Positions 1 through 12,700 of a stretch of DNA of 64,000 bases are shown here, one piece after another (position 1 is the first letter of the stretch; the number at the start of each line of letters is the position of its first letter). Origin of the DNA: Dipetalonema caudispina (taxonomy: Eukaryota > Nematoda > Chromadorea > Rhabditida > Onchocercidae); NCBI GenBank assembly GCA_013365325.1, contig JABVXV010000127.1:62001-126000 (forward strand). The letters are read 5' to 3'. Made by a program: the position numbers and the translations under genes. The notes under the pieces were generated by a model. It ran no database searches. It worked only from the letters and a program-made list of their open reading frames with translations, and was not told the DNA's origin.

Positions 1-51
1 AGTCATTAGTAAGAAAAAAATCATAGATGCTATGATCAAATCTCTTCCCAC

Positions 52-67
52 ATATATATATATATAT
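52..67. repeat. short (AT)n tract
   Basis: A simple alternating TA run upstream of the first gene. It looks like an ordinary microsatellite in AT-rich DNA; no function is inferred. Confidence 0.8.
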
Positions 68-114
68 TTTTAAATTTATTTAAAAAGGAAAAAATGTTAG
101 AAATTTAAATCTAT

Positions 115-240
115 ATGAGAAGTAATATAGCAGCAGTTCTTTCATTTTTTCGTTTCTTTTTTATCTTCTTTGTTTTGATTTTAGGACAATCCCAAAATCC
201 CAACATTCACAAAAGGTCACTGAGTGGAATAGATAGATAA
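115..240 (+). CDS. candidate 41-aa secreted peptide precursor
   Basis: A single uninterrupted reading frame of 41 codons from ATG at 115 to TAA at 238-240. The first 25 or so residues (MRSNIAAVL..., then a run of F, I, V and L) look like a signal peptide. They are followed by a short polar part ending in HKR-SLSGIDR, with a dibasic KR that a prohormone convertase could cut. The family is not recognised. The alternative is that the T-rich stretch ending in TTTTAG at 181-184 is a splice acceptor and 185-240 is the last exon of a gene starting left of the window; that reading uses the same frame and the same stop. The peptide reading rests only on the open frame and hydrophobicity. Confidence 0.3.
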   Translation: MRSNIAAVLSFFRFFFIFFVLILGQSQNPNIHKRSLSGIDR

Positions 241-565
241 GTCATATGTTCTTTTCTTCTTTTGGATATAACTATTCTACTATATCATTTATCAAATTTT
301 ACAAACGTAATAAATTTTTAAAATACCAATCAAAAATTTAGGTCACTCACTTATAAGATCATTATGAATCCCCCAATAAATGTGTTTGTATATATGTCAA
401 TATATGTTGTAATTGTAATGTTATCAGATAGCAATACCGTTTTACCGATAATTTTACTGTCCCGATTTATGATAAATGCATTCATTGCCATTTTAAAATA
501 TCCTAAATTGCACCCCATTTAAAAGGTTGCTCTTGATTGACCTTATCGTCTGTTACTTTGCAATT
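241..565. other. upstream region of the collagen gene
   Basis: AT-rich sequence without an open frame worth reporting. It should contain the collagen promoter, but I cannot point to a defined element. Confidence 0.5.
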
Positions 566-2566
566 ATGAATTTGGATCCGAAGATGGAATTGGAAGTTCA
601 CAGGTACCTTCTTTGGTACGTAAATTAGCTTCTGTAAGCTAACATGTAGAAATGTTACGTTTCTTAAGTAATTAAAAAAATATAGTTTGAATGGGTTCTA
701 TCAAAAATTTTAAGTTAACATTTCAAAAAATTTTTAAGGCAATTTCGACATATAGCAATTGCTGCAGTGACATTATCAATATTTTCTGTTTCACTGGCAA
801 TTTTGACAGTACCATTCCTCTACAGCTATGCTCATCATTTACATTCAAAAGTTCTCGATGGAACAGACTTTTGTAAAGTAAGATATTTTATCTACAATTT
901 ATTGATTTCAGAGAGTTTATTTCATGGAAATATATTTCATTTATGTTTTTTCTTTTTCAGATGAGTTCTCGAGATATGTGGTCTGAAATGTATGCTCTTC
1001 GGAATGGATATCAGACAAGAAGACGTGAGAAACGTGGTTGGTTGTTTGGACAATGGCGTGATGATGGTATTGGTGATGCAGGTGGAAATGGCGCTTATGG
1101 TGCTCCTGCATCAGCGGTTTTATTTTCGTATTTTCAAAAAAAAAAAAAAAATTAGAATATTGGTTTGAATTTTGAAAGGAATTCTTAAAAGATTGCTGAA
1201 TAAATTGAAATTAGAAATTATAGCCCGTATTCGCACCACCAGCACCATCGCCACACCAGGATAGGGATGTAGAAATACAAATGATGCGTTGCATGTGTCA
1301 ACATGGACCACCTGGACCACCAGGACCACCGGGAGATAATGGCAGAGATGGTAAAGATGGACGGCCTGGAAAGGTAGCTATTTTTTTTTTTTTGGATTAC
1401 TAAGTCTTAATATTGTCTTTTTTTTAAATTCCGAAAAATTTTTTTTCTCGAAGTTTTTTTCTTTCATTGAAATGTTATTGCTGTTTGAGAGTATTATTTT
1501 AATTTTCGTTTTTTTCTTTTCATTTAGATTTTAACATTTTTGATTACTAGGATGGGAATTATGGGAAAAATGGTGGTGTGATACCGCATGATGGTCTGAA
1601 GAAGGAACCTTGTATAATTTGTTTGCCTGGTCCACCTGGACCACCAGGACAACCTGGTAATAAGGGACCACCAGGACCACGTGGTGAAGCGGGAGAACCA
1701 GGTCATGATGGTAAGTTTGAATTAAAATCGGTAAATAGCGGATGATAAAATCCTAACGAACTATATAACGCTTATAAGAGATGCCTTTCAGGAATGCAGG
1801 GGATTCAAGGCATGATTGGACAACCTGGTTCGGTAGGCAGAATGGGTGGACCTGGGCCTCGGGGCAAGAAAGGAGAAGTAAGTTATATTTCACTGCACAC
1901 TATTATTTATATGTGTATGAGTTCAGTTTAGCTGATATTTGGCATTAATGATTTGTGCAACATTTTACTTCTATTTTTAGGATGGAAAAGTTATTAAAAT
2001 AGAAGGGCCTCCTGGTATTCCGGGGCCTCCGGGACCAGACGGACAACCTGGTATGAAAGGACCAAAAGGGAATCGTGGACAGACTATTCCTGGACCTCAA
2101 GGACCAACAGGCGAGGTAAGTTATTCGAAACTTTTGCATAGTACTATTTTAGAAATCAACGCGTACCTTTTAGCTGCAGTTCTTAAAAATCATACCGAAT
2201 ATGTTTCAGAGTGGAAAGAAAGGTAAAAGTGGGAAAAGAGGACCACGAGGATTACCAGGACCGAATGGCTTACATGGTTTGGAAATTAATCAATTTATAC
2301 AATTATTTAAAGAGCTCGATAACAAAAAAAATTTTTCAATTTTCAAGATGAAAAGCACTCTTTATTGGTCAGTGTGTTCTATACACTAATTTTAAAATTT
2401 TAAAATAATTAAGTCAGCAATTTCCACGATTTAAAAAGATATATTTTTGTAAAATATTGCCTTTCTAAAATATATTTCTGTGTATCAGATTAATTTTATT
2501 TTTAATTTAGGTATTCATGGGAATTGCGGCCATTGTCCAATACCACGAACTCCACCCGGCTATTGA
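566..2566 (+). CDS. cuticle collagen, 328 aa, 9 exons
   Basis: Structural protein of the nematode cuticle, secreted by the hypodermis and assembled as Gly-X-Y triple helices. Modelled exons are 566-603, 739-877, 961-1116, 1224-1373, 1551-1710, 1792-1877, 1981-2115, 2210-2276 and 2511-2566; all phases match and the sum is 987 nt. The N-terminus is cytoplasmic and basic, followed by a hydrophobic anchor (IAIAAVTLSIFSVSLAILTV, about residues 18-37), as in cuticle collagens. RTRRREKR at the end of the non-helical head is a furin-type cleavage site. Gly-X-Y blocks are broken by short interruptions and bracketed by cysteine pairs (CMC, CIIC and a C-terminal CGHC), the family's disulphide pattern. 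Stop is TGA at 2564-2566. The collagen class is certain; a one-to-one C. elegans orthologue is not assigned. The exon 2 acceptor is AAG rather than CAG. Confidence 0.95.
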
Positions 2567-2659
2567 TATAGGATATGATATGATTTACGGAACTTTTAAC
2601 TATAATGGTGCTGTTTTATATATGAATATTTTAATTATAAATGAAAAAATTGCTCATAT

Positions 2660-2675
2660 AATAAAATAAAATAAA
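2660..2675 (+). terminator. poly(A) signals of the collagen gene
   Basis: Three overlapping AATAAA hexamers lie about 95 bp after the collagen stop codon. They are the likely cleavage and polyadenylation signal. Confidence 0.7.
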
Positions 2676-3534
2676 ACATTCTCACTTTTTAAATTTGTAT
2701 TTAATAACATCAAATTAGCAGGTTAAATGCTGAAAATAGTTTAATATTTGTTGATCTCATGCTAACATTTACTTCCCTCTCTCCCTCTCAAATCCTCAAA
2801 AAAGCGAGAAATTTCTTTAGAATAAAGCATCGACTATAATCTTCGAAGTTTCTGACAGGTAAAGCATTGATATCAGCAAAGTTCACATGTCAGTCGTTGC
2901 ATGGGCGCAAAAAGGAATAGTATTGAATTATGCTTTTTTTCAATTTGCAATTATTTCATTCATTTCATCACAAATACTTCACTATAAGATGAAATTAACT
3001 GGTATTAAATATTTTATACTTCAAAATTAAACCGAAATAATGAAAAAATCCTTCAATAAAATTTAAGGAAATTCAACGATGATATTCATTTTTGTGTTGT
3101 TAATATTCCAGAGTGGTTGCTTATAAATATATTGGAGAGTGTTTTTCTTAATGGTTAGTTAATTATTTCTTATAAAAATTCTTAACGGTGAATATATTGG
3201 CATAGGTAATTAATATAGTTTAATTGCATGATAGCTTTTTGGAAAATCTAAATGAATAAACAATTTCATAAATTGAAATGCATTTAATTTTTCTCATTCA
3301 TTTTGTACTACTAAAATTTTTTGCATAGATTTCATTAAATATATTCAATTTATCGAATACTTCTGCATACACACATTTTTTAATGATTATATAATTTTTA
3401 ATTTGCTAATTAACTACGACTACTACTTTCTTTACTTTTATTACCATGCCGCGTTGATATACATGTATCATTCATACAACTTTCATCCTTCACATTCGTT
3501 ACATTTTTTACAATTATTTGATCAATGAAATTAA
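2676..3534. other. intergenic
   Basis: AT-rich spacer between the collagen and the next candidate gene. I see no coding frame with supporting splice sites. Confidence 0.5.
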
Positions 3535-4088
3535 ATGCTTTTGAAGGCATCGCTTGATACGTTAAGTGCTCAAATGGCTGATATGAACCCAACTGATATC
3601 CTTAATTTTATTTTAATCGGTGTTACGATCGGCATGATGTTAGCAATGCTTATCATCGTATACATGTGTAAAACTGTATGTTTCTTATCAAATTTCGTTT
3701 AGTCTTACTTGAATTATTCTTCTCTCTCAAAACTAAAGAACGAAATATTATCGTTTTTGAATAATGAATAAATTATTTGGTCTAAATAATTCTGAATTAT
3801 GAGTTAAAATTGAAAATTTAATCTGAATTCATAGTAGATTAAAAATAATTGACTTTGATTAATGGACAATAAAATTTATAGTAATTACCCAGCAATGAAT
3901 TGCCTGATGATGTCAAATAGAAGTTGAAAGACTTTTAGATTAGAAGCCGTCATTATGCTGATGTCCCATTAAATTACTATCCAATGATGATACCATCGAA
4001 AAATACCGTACCATTTAGCAAAATGGATGTTTTTGATAATAATATCAGCAAAGAGAAACAAAAAGTGATCTTTCAAAATTTATTTTAA
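3535..4088 (+). CDS. candidate small single-pass membrane protein, 96 aa, 2 exons
   Basis: Exons 3535-3675 and 3939-4088 join in phase 0 with a GTATGT donor and a CTTTTAG acceptor. An in-frame TAA lies directly before the ATG, so the start is fixed unless an upstream exon exists. The protein has a short polar N-terminus (MLLKASLDTLSAQMADMN) and one strong hydrophobic segment of about 20 residues (ILIGVTIGMMLAMLIIVYM, roughly residues 26-44). A C-terminal polar tail of about 50 residues begins IRSRHYADVPLNYYPMMIPS. The layout suggests a type III or type I single-span membrane protein, or a small subunit of a membrane complex. I do not recognise the family. Support is the in-phase splice pair and the non-AT-driven amino-acid composition. 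Confidence 0.5.
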
Positions 4089-4406
4089 ACAACAAATTAA
4101 TCCTGAACAAAATTAATTGAAGATTTTAGAGGAAAATGAATTGCAAAAAAGAGTTTGCATTTTTTTTTTCTTTCAAATAATCCTCTTACAATTGAACTTA
4201 AGTCAATGATAACTTCGACCCTGGGATCTGGCTAGTAAAAAGAAATATTAATAGGCAAAATTATTCACAAATCCAGTTTTACAATTGTTCACAATATCCT
4301 TTTATGACTTTTTATTTTCTATATTGCTTCATTCTCTTTTCTAAGATTGGTTTTTCAACCTTTACTTTTTTTAATGCAAACTACTACTACTGTCTAAATA
4401 TATTCC

Positions 4407-4640
4407 ATGGGTCAATGTCAATCAGTGAGTGACCTTAGCCCACTGAGTCATTTAGGAGGAAGCTATTATAATGCGAGAACATTTCCAGTGAATAATCAAA
4501 CAAATACATTATTACCAAAATGCATTCAAAAAGCAAACATTAACAAAATGATGAAAAATGTAATGAAAATTCATCTTTTTCTGAAAATTGTTTTCATTTT
4601 ATTCTGTTACATTTTGTTAGAATGCTCAAATAAAAAATAA
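4407..4640 (+). CDS. weak candidate ORF with MGQC start
   Basis: A 77-codon frame that begins MGQCQSVSDL, which resembles an N-myristoylation and palmitoylation signal, and ends in a hydrophobic tail. The first 45 residues have a coding-like composition; the rest is K, N, I and F rich as expected from AT-rich noise. A GTAATG donor near 4560 could end a real exon earlier. It may be a separate small gene, a distal exon or chance. Confidence 0.22.
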   Translation: MGQCQSVSDLSPLSHLGGSYYNARTFPVNNQTNTLLPKCIQKANINKMMKNVMKIHLFLKIVFILFCYILLECSNKK

Positions 4641-7600
4641 TTAGCCTTTTCATTTTCTATGCTATAACGTTTTTGTGAGGATAATGTTAATATTCAATGA
4701 TTGATGTTACATTTTATCATTTCTGATCTATCGATTGATTCCTTGATGTATGAATGGAAAACATCGAACTGTTACCTTCCTAAATTCTCCGTTAGTAAAT
4801 GATTCTTCCAGGTGTAGCATTAAATAAAATTGATTGCAGATATATTGATACATTATCACAGTTATCCAGATATCGTCAAGGTAAGGTCTCAATATTGCCC
4901 GGAATGTCATTTGATTATACGGATAAGATCATCTTAGGCCGTTTCTATTTTAAATTGGTAGTATTTCCATCAATTTAAATTTACCTGATATAGCCATAAT
5001 ATGATACATTATCATTTAAGACTTACTTAAGCTTTCAGCTAATCAATGTAGTGAACGTTTGGTCTCAATCTAATCTGTACCTTCTTACTGATGGCGGTAA
5101 CAAATTACTGAGAAACAAGAAAATATGTCATAGAGTGTGACTAAAATAAGTTTCTTGCTAAAGGACTTTTATATATTCTCAAAATTAGGCCTAATTGACG
5201 AGATGGTAATAGGATGACAAAGTTTACCAACTAAACCTTCATATGATTGAGTGAGTGAGTGTTAGATCCTTTTTAAATAGTACCCATTACATTTAGGATA
5301 CGGAATAGATGCTTTCAGGCCTAACTTAATCTTTCTCACTTCTCTCCTTTCCTCATTCACTCATTTCCTTGGTTACTTACTATAAATACGACGATATTAT
5401 TACTAATGCTCACAACAAATTTATTAATTTCAGTTTTTAGCTTTACATATAGTTCATATAATTTTTACTTCCATTACTACCTTCTTGAAAAATTTTAGGA
5501 TTTCCCAAAAATTCTTCCCAAATATCAAGTTTATTATTACTGATGATTCATCATAGCTGGATGTTCCACAGATAGTATAAGAAGAGTGAAATTAAAAGTT
5601 AAAATTATCTTGTCCCTTCACTCTTCGAATTCCTAATCGACCTTTTTCCGTAACTTTTTGTTGTAACCTTTCAATTTTTACCCCATCTCTCCTATTCATT
5701 CTTCCTTTATATTACAACTTTTGTTTATAAAAAAGAATAACTTTCAACCATTTAATATTTCCCTATCTGAATGAAGCGTCATTATCCTTCGGCAAATAAA
5801 GAGAAGTTCGAAATTTCGAAATATCTTTTTAAGAAGTCTTGACAATCATTTCCTGAATTCAAAATGCAAATATGTCGAGGATTTCTTGAACTAATTAATA
5901 GTATTCGTAGCTATTCATAACAGTAATATTTAAATTTTGAAATGGACATTTTTTCGAAATCGTTCTATTGTAAATACGTCTTTTAAAGCGCAATAAATCT
6001 AACCAATATTACTTTAAAGAAGAAACGAAAAAGAGGGGTTAGAATAGAAAATATAATTAGGTGAGCATCGTTTATTAGCAAACTTTTAATATAGTCGAAA
6101 ACAATAATTATTCCTAAATTAGTTCCTACATCATATCTTTTGAAACTTTTAAGTGTCTAATTTATTACGCTCAAAAATTTTAAAGAAAATGTACTTCTTT
6201 TAAATTTGCAAAGATATAATCTAAAAACTAACTTAGGGATAATTGTTGTTTTCTACTATATGGGAACAAAATTTTTCCTCATCCTGCCAGTTTTATATAC
6301 GTAATGTTATTCTCCTTATCGTATGTTCATTTTTTCTTTTACATTTTACTGATAATATCTTTTATGAGAAGTAAAAAAAAAGAAACTTTATGTGTTAAAA
6401 TTCAAAAAATATTTGATTGAGAAGACATTTAATTATTGGCAATTACTGATTGGAAACCAATCTGAAATAATTCAAAATAACGAATGCTACAAAAAATTTT
6501 AAGAAATCTTTGGGGCATTTATATTTTTGATTGAGATTTCTTAAATAGACATTCATTTTATTTACAGGAAGGATTTCAGCGTTTTGCAAAGGGAAAAAAT
6601 ATTTAGCTATTGGAAGAAGTAAAGTATGCTTGAATTTACTAATGAACTCAACATGTCCACTTTTCATTTCAGAATAACTTTTTGCAGCATTCATTTCTCG
6701 AAATAGACTACGATTGTGTAAGGTAGAAATATAAAACGAAATATATTTCCAAAGAATCTTCAGGCAAATAAACTACCTGAATTGTTCAGACTTGTTCAAC
6801 GGAACGTTACATCATCCGATACCATGAACCTGTTTGGGAGACCTGTATTTGACCATTTGAGTGTTGTAATCATATAATAATTAATAGAAGATCGATTGCA
6901 CTGATTGCTTGAACACTCTTTTAGAAAAAAGCCAATATCGAACCAGAAAATATATATGGTTGAATTGATCAAAATTGGATGAATAAATTCCCATTCTTTC
7001 AATTTTAGTCAGAAAGATTTTGTTGTAACAATAGCTTAGAAAGAAACAGAAAGTTCCGAAGAGCTTATTGAAAGAAGACGGATTCTTTCATTCTATTAAT
7101 GGATAATTGTAAGAAAATTTCCATTCCAAGGATAGATGAAAAAGCTATTCCTGAAGATCGGTAACTGAAATAAACCTGTACAGAAAAAAGATCAAATATT
7201 TATGAGACAGCCAAGCAACACGCATATGAAAAAACTGAAAGGCTAAATCTGTATGAAATGAACTTGCTCACTTCTTGTGTTTTGTTGGAGTGATAATCAT
7301 TTACTGAGAGAATAAAGTCATAAATGATTGGATAAGCATTGTTGTTGTTGGTACTTATTCACGACTTCTGAAGAAAAATATATCTCGATGGCAGGGTCTA
7401 AGACAGACTGAGTACTAGATCTAGGAATTTTAAATGTAGGCCTTTCAAAATCTTATCGTAAATGGGAATCAAAATACAGTTGTCGTAGAGTCGAGTTGAA
7501 TGAGCAGTTGACCAGAATAGTTTGAATAGTTGGATCGAAATAGTTCAAAATGAGACTTGGATTATTGTTTAATTTTGAGTTGTGAGACCTAATTCGAACT

Positions 7601-8785
7601 ACGACAAGTAGGACAATCTAGAATGACTGAAAGAATTGAACATTTTCAGTGAACATCTTTCTGAACAGTACACTTGGAATTACCATAAAGAGTTGGTGGT
7701 AGACATTAAACGAACTAAATGGTTACATCTGGAATAGAATTTAGGAATCACGACATTGTTTTATCCTTTCAAGAGGTCAATGCATTAGTTGGAATCACTG
7801 AACCAAAATTATTTTTATTCACTTTCGAGCAATAGATCTATATTGTTTTTTTGGATACAATTACTAAGGGATAAACAATGTAGACTATCAGCTAGCAATT
7901 TTGAAGAAGAGATAAGATAATAAGCTGGGAACTTCTGGTCATTTCAGATGGAGTAGATATGATAGACTCAAATGCTAAGGTCAAACTAGTTCTGTGTTGT
8001 GAATAGCCTAGAAGTCGTCTTTTGAAGATATTATTGTAAGGTGAAAAGATCTGATTGACAACTATGTTGTAACGGTGGCCAGAGGAAAAGTTGCTAGTGC
8101 ACTTGGAACACTTAGAATATTTGTATTTGGACGTACAATCCTGGAAATTGTGTACCTGTTATATATATCTTTGCGAATATCTATGGCTGTAGATTTGACA
8201 AGACTGGGGGAAAGATCAAACAACAACTAAAAACATGATAAAAAAAGGAAAATTACGTTCCTGTACTCAAATTGAGAAGACGTAACCTTTATAGGTCATA
8301 TGGTTGGGAAATAGCAATTTGCTTATTCCTTGAAACATTGTTGACGTAAATAAAATAAAATTCATTTACGACAATAATTCAGAATGATGAATTAAACTTA
8401 AACTTGAGAATCTTGGAAAGAAATAATAATTCATGCAAAACAATCCTTAAACTATCCTAAACTCTTTCTACTTCTCCCCGAAAGAATACAAAATGCTTTT
8501 AAGTAGTTCCCGGGAACAATAATGCGCGGTACTTCCCTTATTCCCATTATCTTTTTCGACGAATGGAAAAATCTAGAAATTCAATTAAAAATTTCTTTAT
8601 CTAACATCAAATAGCTGAATTACAACATATTCTCGGATATAACGGTACCATTCAAAGCCGTATTTCTGATAGAAAAAGAAGAAAATATACAAATAACCTA
8701 TATGACCTTTCACTATTTGAACACCTCTATGATCATAACACTTATGAATCGGATACAAATCTTTTTGTTATTAAAATAGCCAAAC
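4641..8785. other. intergenic, unassigned
   Basis: About 4 kb with only scattered frames of 60-83 codons on both strands (for example minus 6443-6694 and 6796-7002) and no splice-consistent chain. Composition is slightly less AT-rich at 7.0-8.3 kb, which could be an old mobile element, but I could not identify any transposase or reverse-transcriptase motif. Confidence 0.4.
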
Positions 8786-9364
8786 TCATTCGCATGTTTC
8801 TTCTGTATATTTGTTCAGTTCTTGCAATATTTTTGATCCGATTGCTTCGCTGATGTGATTGTATTCTCCACAAAATGTTTCAGCATAATACACTATTTCA
8901 TAAATTTCTCCACTTCGATTTTCTAAACGTATTTCTGACGTAACTGATATAATCATATCGCCGAAAAGACAATTAGTATCCCCAACTCATTCTCGTATTT
9001 TTTACATTAACACTGACTCCACACTGAAAACAAAATAGCCAAACCAGTAAATATCACAATGTTCGCCTTTTCTGTTATTCGTTAATAATTAGTGAAAATT
9101 CAATTTACTTTTAACAATGATAGTATTTCTTGGTGGTCTTGGATGATTACGTAGAAATACGTGGATAGATACATGATTGTAAGATGCATTAAGGTCAACT
9201 TTCATTCAAACATATAGAATACCTTAGGATGACGTGCACATAGAAATTGTAATGTAAACAGAAAGACTATAAATGTAAAAGGTAACTTAAATCTACGATA
9301 TCTTGGCGGATAGTTGATCTATGAAGGTTTCAAGTAAGCGATGGTGTTTATATTTTGCAGACAT
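8786..9364 (-). pseudogene. decayed gene for a small secreted or membrane protein
   Basis: Several coding-like stretches follow each other on the minus strand but need three frame changes to connect. They are a start (MSAKYKHHRLLETFI, from 9364), a hydrophobic segment (FKLPFTFIVFLFTLQFLCAR), a polar stretch (VDLNASYNHVSIHVFLRN) and, after a 92-bp intron (9024-9115), a cysteine-containing C-terminus ending ELNKYTEETCE-stop at 8786. The intron has a GTTAAA donor, a TTTTCAG acceptor and matching phase. The breaks are near 9325, near 9210 and at a GGGG run near 8980, and are of mixed size. That favours a pseudogene, but homopolymer assembly errors could mimic it. The last exon alone is open for about 65 codons. 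Family not recognised. Confidence 0.45.
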
Positions 9365-9708
9365 TCTTCTAGCACCGGATAGATTTAGTACTGTTATCTT
9401 CAAATGGGTTAAATTTTTAGATAGAATGAGTAGAAGTGAATTAAACTAAAATAAAAACGGAACTGAATTGAATTCAGATAATATTACTATTCAAAATGAC
9501 GGTAATATACAACGATTATTTCTGACAGTACTCCAATGCTAAAATAGGTATGTGCATTATTTGGAAGCATTGATTTGTTTGTTTCTAACAATGCAGCGCT
9601 TTCTTTTTTACTAAAAGTTAACAAATTTCAGTCGTCATTTGAAGGACGAAAAATGGAAATTTTAAAATGATTGTCGCTATCAGAAATCATAGGAAGGAAT
9701 AAATCACA

Positions 9709-12700
9709 ATGAGCGAACAAAGTAGCGAAGGAAGTGATGTCGATGTTGACAACTTGCTTGAAATGTTAGTTACATGCCTTCAGCATTCTTTTCCAGGATT
9801 ATCCACGAAAATTTGTAACTTCTGCAGAGATTGAAATAACAGGCAGGTGATTGTTTGAAGCCGTTAATAAGTGATTGTATTAGTTAATGTTAAGTGGTCG
9901 ATAATTAAGGCAGTTAACGTTCTCGGCCTGACCTTCTTGGGTCTTCCAAAACTGCTCCTAATAGTTTGTTAATCTTTAATTGTTGAACCACTTTCTTTAG
10001 AATCCACTTTGCTAGGTCTAATTAGTCTGGACTGTAGTACTAACCTAACAAAAGCAATATCTTTTTCTACTATCTGAGGCTTCAGAGATGATAGTCGTGA
10101 ACACGTTATATTTATTTGATAAACTCAATGGTTGGCTTTAATCGCATTCTGTTTGTGGCTGTTACACAGTTTTAGTTACGGCCTTTGTAATTTGCTTTGT
10201 TTACATATCTGTTATGGCTGGTTGTTTATTTGTCTGACGCTGTTTACTTATTTACTCACCTTGTTAATTAGTTTCTCTGGCTTTATCTTCAGCGCCTTCT
10301 GCTTCTCGAAAAGCAGAAACTCGACCTTTCGGAATTGTAAATACCAGTCAATTTGCTTACATCATCTATTTAGCACACACCATAAATTATTACCGATTCA
10401 GTAAACATACCTTCCAGTCATTAACAGTTTGATTGTTTCTTGGTCGGAAATACTTTTTTCTGGGAACTTCCTTAGTCAAGTCGATGTTAAACATGATAAA
10501 AGATAAAAAAGGGTTTATGGAAAAGTTTATAATTTTTGCTACGAAACAGACAAAAACGGTTACCGCCAAAGGCTTCATCTTTAAAGATTCAGTTAAGCAT
10601 GAATTATATGGAAGCGTTAAGAAAAGAGATGTACTTTAGAAAGGAATATTATTACGGTTTCTATTAGAAGAAAACTCCATTTTCAAACGTATTATTTTTA
10701 AAAACGCTTCGTTCATGCGTAACCAATTTAATAAAGCCTTATTGGGGAACCTATCTGAAAAAACTCTTCTTGCAAGTTTGTTAATGAGTTGGTTCTTTCT
10801 AATAATATTTTGAGTTAGTAGTTGTCTCATATCTGAGGAAATAGTGAGTTAAGGAGTTAATTAAAGGGACTTTTGCTGATGGGAAATTGATATGTAAAAT
10901 AGTTCGAGTATTTTTCTTTCTATTTATACCTATCTTCTTCCTCTGTACTAAAATGAAGGTAAGAAATACTGGGGGACCGATAAAAAGGCTGTGCTAATTT
11001 TCTTACTTTGTCTGCCAAATCTCTTGTTTCTTATGCATTCACTTCAAATTAAAAGAGGAAAAATTTATTAATATTCAACTGCAAACGTGCTTCATCACAT
11101 TAAATGATGCTTATATTTCTGAAAATTTTCCATTACTGATTATTATTAACATGCACCTATCTGAGCATATATTACGGCTGTCTGAAAATTTAGTGGAATC
11201 TAAACAAAGAAAAGCAAAAACAGAATTGAAAGTGAAGATAAATCAAGGTAAAGCCACCATAATTGATTATCAAATACCTCGAAGGTATGAGTGATCTGAT
11301 CAGTAAGTGGGTTCAAATGGTTTGTAATTGGAGCAGAACAGTTATAGTTGGTACTGTGAGCATTTTTTCAGAATACGACGCGAGATAGTGCTACTACTAC
11401 GTCTTATCACGACTGCTGTGAATGATGCTAAAATTATTTCGTTACAATATTAAATAACGAAATATCACAGTACCACATGCTTCTTGTCCCATTTATTGCA
11501 AATTACCCAAACTATGTTTCCATAAGAAAATCTCTCAAACAACATGTTCAATCAATAAAAAATTACGAAGTGGATTAAATTTAAAAAGCTGAAAAAAAAT
11601 ACGGTTTCGTATTGTATTCTTACTACTGATATTCTATATTTAATTATTACTCGGAAAAATTGACATTACTTTACTTTCACTTCAATATACATTTTGCTGC
11701 TTTTAGTTTACTTGATTGTAGATGAAGTACAATTCATATTGCTTAAAATTATGTTTATTATTAGTGAAAAAAATTCAGGTTAATTCTTGACAGTATCAAA
11801 TATTGTCAAGAATTCATTTGTTGTTGAGTGAAAGACATTTTATTTCAATGTTAGCAAATGTTCCGAGTCAGTTCGTATTCGGCAGTAAAAAAATTAGATC
11901 AGCATAGGCATTGAAAGGACGCTTCTTTATATTCGCAGTCAGTGATTAGAATTCCAGATCGAGGAATAATACTCACTGAAAAAAATTGTGAACTGAAGAA
12001 TAATGAGTAGAAACATGTGAATAATTGTGTAAGTAATGAAAATGAGCAGTCGGGGTAAATAGCGATGCCAATAAGATTAGAATATGAATAATTAGATGGA
12101 AATTATCAAACAAATAAGTTTTATACGCCAAGCATTAGAACTATATGCATTATCACTTGATTATGATGATGCATATAGTTTCATTTGATTGTCCACGTGA
12201 TGTTAATTTCAAAATTTTTCAAGTTCATTAAGGTGAGATGAAATAAACCGTATCGTAGATATGCTGACAATATAATTTGATTCCAAATATTTCTCTCCCC
12301 TTTCCTTCTCGTAATCCATTTCTTTTTCCTTATAATATTTTGTAGTTGCTATAGCAGCCAGCGTATCCTCAGGTAACAAACACCTTAGGATAGAAGAAAA
12401 AAACATGACAGATCAGCTGATGATATTCACTACTACAGGTTAGAATTGTGATGAAAATTATTCATACTAAGGAAGAAATCGGATTTTTGTTGTGAGGAAG
12501 AAGGTGGTTTCTGTTTAATTGGTTGATCCGGATAGAATAGAAGTCTTTTTTTAAAAAGAAAGGCGATATTTTTATGAATTATTGGAAAGTATTATTGAAA
12601 TTCCCTTTTCTCAGTATTTTTTTAAAATGAGTGATTGGCCGATTTAAGCACTTGGTTGTGCCATGAAAGGCCTATGTAATTTTTAGAAATTCAATCATAT

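Noticed and set aside
3410..3592. 60-codon minus-strand ORF MGSYQPFEHL
   Set aside because: Overlaps the first exon of the plus-strand small membrane protein, which has the better splice support; no partner exon found on the minus strand.
7000..8300. Possible decayed BEL/Pao-type retrotransposon
   Set aside because: Some translated fragments vaguely recall retroelement proteins, but no catalytic motif, long terminal repeat or primer site could be seen.
10433..10639. 68-codon plus-strand ORF rich in Lys and Phe
   Set aside because: Overlaps the candidate minus-strand nested gene; no splice partners on the plus strand and it lies within che-10 intron 1, so it was not called, though strand choice here is not certain.
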